Part shown: in pieces, positions 58,406-64,000 of the stretch
Layout of the letters: each line of letters opens with the position of its first letter
How positions within the stretch are numbered: position 1 is the first letter of the stretch
Assembly (NCBI GenBank): GCA_963942565.1
Contig: OZ012685.1
Location: 50,139,004 to 50,203,003 of the forward strand
Direction of reading: 5' to 3'
DNA length: 64,000 nucleotides
DNA from: Maea johnstoni
Taxonomy: Eukaryota > Annelida > Polychaeta > Spionida > Magelonidae
Program-made: the position numbers and the translations under genes
Notes under the pieces: generated by a model
What the model was told of the DNA's origin: nothing
The model's input: the letters and a program-made list of their open reading frames with translations, nothing else
Databases searched by the model: none

Positions 58406-60090
58406 CGTTCTTCGCATTTCATGAGGCGATGGAATTTGGTCTAGCCTCTCTCTTGCTTTACTTCTCTTCTCTGCGGTGTTCATTTATAATTCAAACAGTT
58501 TGTATTGTTCTCAGTTAGAATAAGTTTTTTTTTCTGAGTTGTGATTATCAAAAGAAAATCTTGGAGACTCACAAGTGTTATTGCGGTTTGTTTGACCCAT
58601 TTCTTTCTTTCAGAAACTGCAAATGTCAGAGTAATGGTAATCTGAGATATTCCATTTGAAGTTGAAATAAGACAAATAATAGATACCTCACACATTTTGC
58701 CCTGTCTCAAAGTAAAATGTTGAGATGAATCAAGCTATCAAAGGATATTACTGGGGTAGCATTGAACTTAATTAATTATAAAAGCAGTTTACTGCAATGG
58801 AAAGGGTTTGTGATTATTTGCTCCCCCCCCCCCCCCCCCCCAACTTCCTATGATTCCCAAACCTCTCCCTTGCCAGTTCTGAACTATTTACACTATTTAA
58901 TTGCAGCTTGGCATTGGATTTTTTAGTTTATTCTACCTAATTTTTTTCTGCTTCCCCTTTTAAGTCCTAATTTTCCTTCAAATATCCCATGTTTTCTTTC
59001 TTTGCTGCAATCTTTTGTTTTCCTTATGTGTAGTCCTAGCAATGTACCTCAAGGTACCCCTGACCCTCCTCCCCTTTCTCCTTCCTCTAATCCTGTTGTT
59101 ATGCGATGACTGGTGTGTCTTACTGTGGTCTGGTAAATAGCTCACAGGAGCAGTATTGTTAAAGGATGCTTGTGGGTGTTTGGTGAGCTCAAGTAAAGCA
59201 GAAATTATACTGCTATCTCAATATTGTTTTACAGGTGAAGTTCTGTATGTAACGTTTAACTCCTCTATGTAAGATCTATTCATTATTCAGCCGGACAAAT
59301 ACCTTACTGAATACAAATTCATATCATTGATTAATGCAAATCATTGGATATCATTGTTGACCATGTGCACACATGTTCAGGGTTCCAGAAATGCCCACAA
59401 GTCATAAATATAGGCCTGCTGTAGGAGTAGGAAATTCCTTATGAATTCTTAATTGGGGGCTAATGAGAAAGTGAAGTAGGAGCATTATAGGTAACTCCAG
59501 TGTAGCCTTTAACCAGGGCTCGAAATAAAGATTTTATACAGGGAGCCCAATTGCATCTTCTAAAGCTACTTAAAGGTGTTGTGTATAGAAACCAATACAT
59601 CTTTGGATCTCTGCAGAAATTTGAGGGAGCCGCTGGTGAATTTATTAGGGAGCCCTCAGCCTTGTCATTCATGTAGTGCCCCAAAACTCCATGACTAAAA
59701 AGTTAATAAATTTTAGATATTTTGGTAATATCTATTGGGAATCAAGCAGATTTAGTATAATAATTTAAGTAGAAATAATGTTCAAGAGCCATCGCACAAC
59801 TCGCCTTCAAATATGTTGTGAATTTTTGATAGAGAATTATTGTCAAATGTATAGTACTTATGGTAGTCCAGTCCAATAGTAAGTCTACATACCTGGATTT
59901 AGTTCTTTGCTTGCTCACCAGGTGACCAGTGATATTTCCAATTATTCTTGCTAATTAAGGTGAACACTATTATAACCAATTGTATGATCAGCAAAAAAAA
60001 ATAAAGTCTGGCCATTAAGGTAAAAAATTAGAACAAAGTAAAAGCATTATTTGATTATACCATTGCGTAGGATCTAGTCTAGATACTCAT
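58406..60090. other. Intronic stretch, no gene seen
   Basis: C19 tract at 58823-58841. No exon or repeat family was assigned. Confidence 0.4.
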
Positions 60091-60093
60091 TTT

Positions 60094-60437
60094 AAAGGCA
60101 CAGTTAGATTTTATAGCTTATGTACATGTGTAACCCTATTGTCAAAACTCATTTATTCTTGCAAACCTAGTAGTAGAATGGATCTGACTAATTTGGCATC
60201 TTGAAGCATCCTTGGTGTCCGTACATCAGCACTGTATGTGTACCCACAGTGACAGGGCAGCATAACTAAAGGCACAGTTAGATTTCATAGTCTATGTACA
60301 TATGTTGTCAAACCCATTTATTCTTGCAGACCTAGTAGTAGAATGGTTCTGACTAATTTGGCATCTTGAAGCATCCCCAGTGTCTATATATCAGCACTGT
60401 ATGTGTACCCACAGTGACAGGGGCAGCATAATTAAAG
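60094..60437 (+). repeat. Tandem duplication, about 170-bp unit
   Basis: AAAGGCACAGTTAGATTTYA ... CTTGAAGCATCC ... CACTGTATGTGTACCCACAG occurs twice in succession. Confidence 0.85.
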
Positions 60438-60563
60438 GGGCACAGCGAAACACATCAATAAAACACGAAACACATCAATAAAACAGGCATCTATCTCCAT
60501 AGATTATCGCCCCAAGGATGAGAGTTGGAGAGATCCTCGTCATCTGCAAGTATAATGTGCTTC

Positions 60564-61128
60564 TTAACCCTTCCAATGCTGGGGCTACTTTTGTCATAAG
60601 TACAAGGATGCAAAGATTATTGAAAATCATCTAAACCCTGACACAGTGTCCGACGTACAAGGTAGCCCTACTAGTCTGGACTAGTAAAAATGTGAAAAGG
60701 GGCCGTTAGGGCTAGTAAATTACTAACCCTTGTAGCCTTACCAGACTAGTACAAATTTACCAGTCATGATAAGATTGATTATTTGACATGTTGAAATTTT
60801 GGTTGGTGCCTTTAGGAAGATTTAGATTAATAGCATATTTTCTTGCATATTTAGATAATAAAAGGGGTCAAGTTTTAATGATTATTTGGATTTTCAGGTA
60901 GGGCCAGTACAGGTTGGAGTAGGGCTAGTATATTCCATATGCCACTAGCCCTACCAGGCTAGTAGAGTTTTCTGGTTATTGTCAGACCCTGTGTCATGTT
61001 GGTATTCATTGGATAGCTCCTTCTGAATACTCTCAGATGAGCACCCATGTGCCAGGGTTTCAATAATTTTTCAAGTTTTTGTACAATTTTGTAAAGGCGA
61101 AATTAGACACCAGCAGCATATGGGTTAA
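60564..61128 (-). mobile_element. Family P MITE split by an H5-type element
   Basis: It starts TTAACCCTTCCAATGCTGGG and ends GCAGCATATGGGTTAA. The interior is interrupted at 60644-60991. Confidence 0.85.
60644..60991 (+). mobile_element. H5-type MITE nested in family P, 5-bp duplication
   Basis: It starts CAGTGTCCGACGTACAAG and ends TTATTGTCAGACCCTG. It is flanked by TGACA and TGTCA; uninterrupted P copies read CCCTGTCATGTTGG at this spot, fixing the target as TGTCA. Repeated CTAGCCCTA/TAGGGCTAG words lie near both ends. Confidence 0.85.
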
Positions 61129-61970
61129 CCATGTTAGGAGAGAGGAAAAGTATGTGTCAATACTTGAAGAACCTCCATCATCAATTAAACTTCCTCCTCC
61201 CCACTTACTCAAACTGACCACTCTATCTGACCATGTCCATGCAGTATAGATAGATGGCACATTAAGTTGTATGGATTTTTAACCCTCTAGGATATCTGAC
61301 CCTCCACACTCAGAAGGAGGAATTGCAGAAGGAAAATAAATCACTTTATGGTAGAATTAAACAATTATTTCACTCTGTTCTAGTGATGTCATTGATATGA
61401 AATCGATTCGATTTGATACACCATAATTTGCTCGTAGGGCACAGTGATTTATAGGGATGCCATTGAATTCCCTTTTTTTTCGATTCAATGATTAATTGCT
61501 ATACTCTTTCTGATATATTGATTTAATTTGAATTCGGTTCAAATTTGAATTCCAAACTCATTTTCAGAATAGATGCTCATTTCCTCCATTTCTTGGCCAA
61601 TAAGCATGATCAGGAACAGTATCTGGGTTATTCCAGAAATTCAATCTCAGATTTATTGCGGCCATTTCCGGCAGACCCATCTTTTCGGTGAGACGGGGAC
61701 GCATCTTCTCGTTCTCGGCTTTCCGCGACGATCCTGATTGTGTTCCTCCCGCCAGCGATCTCATCAGGGCTGTTTGTGCGAGATTAATCTAATCCCGAGA
61801 TGGCGTTTCTTTACAAGATTACTATCGACCATTCTCGTCTAATCCGTCTGACGTGCAGGGGTGGATTTAAGAGTTGTAGGGGGCAAGGGTGTCAGCAAAT
61901 GAAGGTCCTGGTGCACAGACACAGCTCTGGAAAACATCTTCATGAATATTATGAGAAAATGTAGAATAAA
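61129..61970. other. Intronic stretch, nothing recognised
   Basis: ATTCGATT/AATCGATT words near 61395-61560 occur in both orientations and may be an old, unresolved MITE. Confidence 0.4.
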
Positions 61971-61972
61971 GC

Positions 61973-62222
61973 AGCGTCTTAGCCAGGATTTCAATAATAA
62001 GAAAACAGCAAATTATAAAAAAAATTCTGCCCATCCAGAATTAGCTTCTATTCTACTTCAAATCCTTATACCAACTACGTTTTATAAAAAAGATTTGTCA
62101 AAAAGGGCAATATGCATGCACTTCAGCCATGTCCTAGAAGAGGGTAGTCAGTGTTAGCAAATTATCTAGTTATTACCCCCATAAAAGCCTAAATTGCCTG
62201 TCCAAAAAGGCTTAGTCCCTGG
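61973..62222 (-). mobile_element. Family B MITE, degraded
   Basis: GTCTTAGCCAGGATTTCAAT, CATCCAGAATTAGCTTC and CTGTCCAAAAAGGCTTAGTC match family B in reverse. Confidence 0.65.
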
Positions 62223-62357
62223 ATTAAAGTCCCTATTGGAATTGAATGACCCATTCTCCTCATCTGTATTCATAGCTGCACTTTTCTTCAAATATTTTAT
62301 GAATATTCTTTCTACGCAGAATATATGTGTAATGTTTCATATTTCTCAGTAACCATA

Positions 62358-62695
62358 CGGGTCACTAGGATGATTTTACATGAATACTTATTTTTTAATG
62401 GTGATATTTCAGCCAACAAAAATGGTTCCAACTTCTCCTAGTTGTTGTGATTTAGTCATTAGGATGATTTTACATGAATACTTATTTATTATTGTGAAAT
62501 TTCAGTCAACAAAAATGGTTCCAACTTCTAGTTGTTGTGAAGTCATTAGGATGATTTTACATGAATGCTTATTTATTATTGTGATTTTTTGTCCACAACA
62601 ATGTGTCCAACTTCTCATAGTTGTTGTGAAGTCATTAGGATGATTTTACATGAATGCTTATTTATTATTGTGAACTTCTCCTAGTTGTGAAGTTA
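62358..62695 (+). repeat. Tandem repeat, about 90-bp unit, nearly 4 copies
   Basis: AGGATGATTTTACATGAATR ... TTATTGTGA ... CAACTTCTCCTAGTTGTTGT repeats from about 62366, 62460, 62548 and 62636. Confidence 0.85.
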
Positions 62696-62800
62696 TTTTG
62701 ACGTGTCATCATACCTCTGCTTTTTTCTGCACAGCTCATCTATTATTCACGTTTGTCATCTCAAGTTGCGTTTTAATGAATTGGATTTTTCTATTTTCAG

Positions 62801-62869
62801 ATTCGCGGTCGACCTCTCTGACCTCTGACTCTGAAGAGGACACGCCACAGAGCACGTCACATGATCTGG
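62801..62869 (+). CDS. Internal coding exon, Ser/Asp/Glu-rich, phase 1 to phase 1
   Basis: It lies between a strong acceptor (GGATTTTTCTATTTTCAG) and a perfect donor (CTGG|GTAAGT). The 69 bp read SRSTSLTSDSEEDTPQSTSH and DLG, with the first codon completed by the previous exon (G|AT gives Asp). Both the 55340 exon and the CARD exon end in phase 1, so either can splice here. The sequence is a disordered acidic linker with possible CK2-type sites (SDSEED), as found between the CARD and effector domains of initiator caspases, but this is not diagnostic. Symmetric phase makes it skippable. Confidence 0.6.
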
Positions 62870-62900
62870 GTAAGTAACGAACACATTGCATTCCAGCAGA

Positions 62901-63137
62901 CTCAGGGTCTTTAATACCCAGGATTTTTAAATCAACAATTCCAAAATTTCTGCCCGTCCGGAATTATCTACTTATCTACTTTGAATCCTTATGCCAACTT
63001 CATATATTAGCATATTGTGTTAGAAAGGGCAATTTATACTTCAGCTATATCCTAGAAGATGGTTAGTTAGTAAAATATTTGGTAATTACCCCCAAATGGT
63101 CAAAACTGAAAAGACCGGCTGGACAGGACCTTAGCTA
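62901..63137 (-). mobile_element. Family B MITE, degraded
   Basis: GGGTCTTTAATACCCAGGAT, TTCTGCCCGTCCGGAATT and TGGACAGGACCTTAGCTAGG are family B in reverse. Confidence 0.6.
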
Positions 63138-63842
63138 GGTGGACTCGTGCGGTCTGATTGTAAGAGGAACAATGTGAAAATAAGAATTTATGAAGAGATG
63201 TTTGTTTTATATATTATTCTTTGCGAAGATACGTTCCCTATATATGAAGATCTCAGGTAGTCTGATTGACTTCTTATGAAAATTGGAATTCTTGAAAAAA
63301 TAATTGTTCACAAAGACGATATTTCATAAGAGGTCAGTCAAACACATTTTACTGATAGTTTTAATTAGATATAATTTTGGGATAAATCTGAAGGAGAGTT
63401 GTTGGTTTTGTTTATAATTACAGTTTCCTTTAGAGTTTCCAACATTGATGCTTGTATCTGAAACATTTATCCAAAACCACCAGAAAATCTTTAGTCCCTC
63501 CAATTGAATAAACCAAAAATCCTTTTAAAATAAGAATAAGTTCAAGCCCTATACTCAGCATAACGATGGAAAACAGCAATATTTCATATTGCATTGTCCA
63601 CTCTGTTGATATTTATGTAGATTGCAATGGGAATTGACTGGACACACCTATTTGTGTATGAACAATGCTAATTAGATAATGCAGGTGTAAGAAGATTAGT
63701 GGCAGTGTTCTAACAGCAGCGATACAGGTAGCTGCAGCAGACGTGGTATTATTCATGGTTATAGAGGGACTAGGTTATTACTTCGGACAGCTGATATGGG
63801 GGGGGGGGGGGGGGGGGGTGAAATGCAATTAGGTGTAAAACG
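63138..63842. other. Intronic stretch, no gene seen
   Basis: G21 tract at 63798-63818. No exon was recognised. Confidence 0.4.
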
Positions 63843-64000
63843 TAGACTTGCTACAAGTTTGTATTGAATGGCCATCTTGATAATTGACTGCTCGCTTTCA
63901 CTCATCACAGCCCAGGTAAGAAATCTGGCTGGGGCCTGTGCCTTAGGAGTTTAGGAGGTGGTTTTTACCAGATAGTAGCAGGCACTCTGATTTTCTCCCT
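63843..64000 (+). mobile_element. Family C-like start at the window edge
   Basis: TAGACTTGCTACAAGTTTGT at 63843 is the left end of family C. The rest (GACTGCTCGCTTTCACTCA) looks like family E or unknown sequence. Confidence 0.35.

Overview
The window looks like intronic and intergenic DNA from an animal, most likely a marine invertebrate with an AT-rich, repeat-dense genome. The reasons are consensus GTAAGT splice donors with phase-compatible exons, a death-fold CARD exon, tRNA-derived SINEs, long TA/CT/AAT microsatellites, and dozens of short non-autonomous DNA transposons (MITEs). I cannot name the species. No bacterial gene organisation, CRISPR array, rRNA gene or free-standing tRNA gene is visible, and I found no reverse transcriptase, integrase or capsid reading frame.

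Left end (1-5.5 kb): a compact element with inverted terminal repeats of about 290 bp (833-1120 and 4961-5258) encloses a minus-strand gene. That gene encodes a zinc-finger plus TatD-family metal-dependent nuclease protein, which is nearly intact but has one in-frame stop. A second, TGTTAACA-rich inverted-repeat structure (1-845) abuts or interrupts the left arm. This is the most unusual object in the window.

Host gene(s): a CARD-domain coding exon lies at 7703-7979, behind an apparent 5'UTR with upstream ORFs, and ends at a perfect donor in phase 1. At the far right, a start-codon exon (55340-55448, phase 1 end) joins in frame to an internal exon at 62801-62869. These may be two neighbouring genes, or alternative first exons of one gene with a 55-kb 5' intron; phase permits both. 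The CARD most resembles the CRADD / initiator-caspase type.

Between them (8-55 kb): a MITE graveyard. Family P (about 210 bp, ends in TTAA, piggyBac-like) has about 27 copies and fragments. Families A and B (about 300 bp, ends CAGGGTCTTAGCC, 8-bp target duplications) and several TAG...CTA elements are hAT-like. A further group with CAGGGTYYGAC ends makes 5-bp duplications. Family C (TAG...CTA) makes 9-bp duplications. Families D and F are only partly defined. Several insertions can be dated relative to each other because they sit inside one another or in only one copy of a local duplication (15.1-17.9 kb, 52.9-54.0 kb, 60.6-61.1 kb). A degraded THAP-domain exon (22.54-22.73 kb) is the only transposase-like coding relic seen.

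The remainder consists of satellite-like tandem arrays (77, 83, 66, about 93, about 110, about 130 and about 166 bp units), microsatellites, and stretches where I can see nothing.
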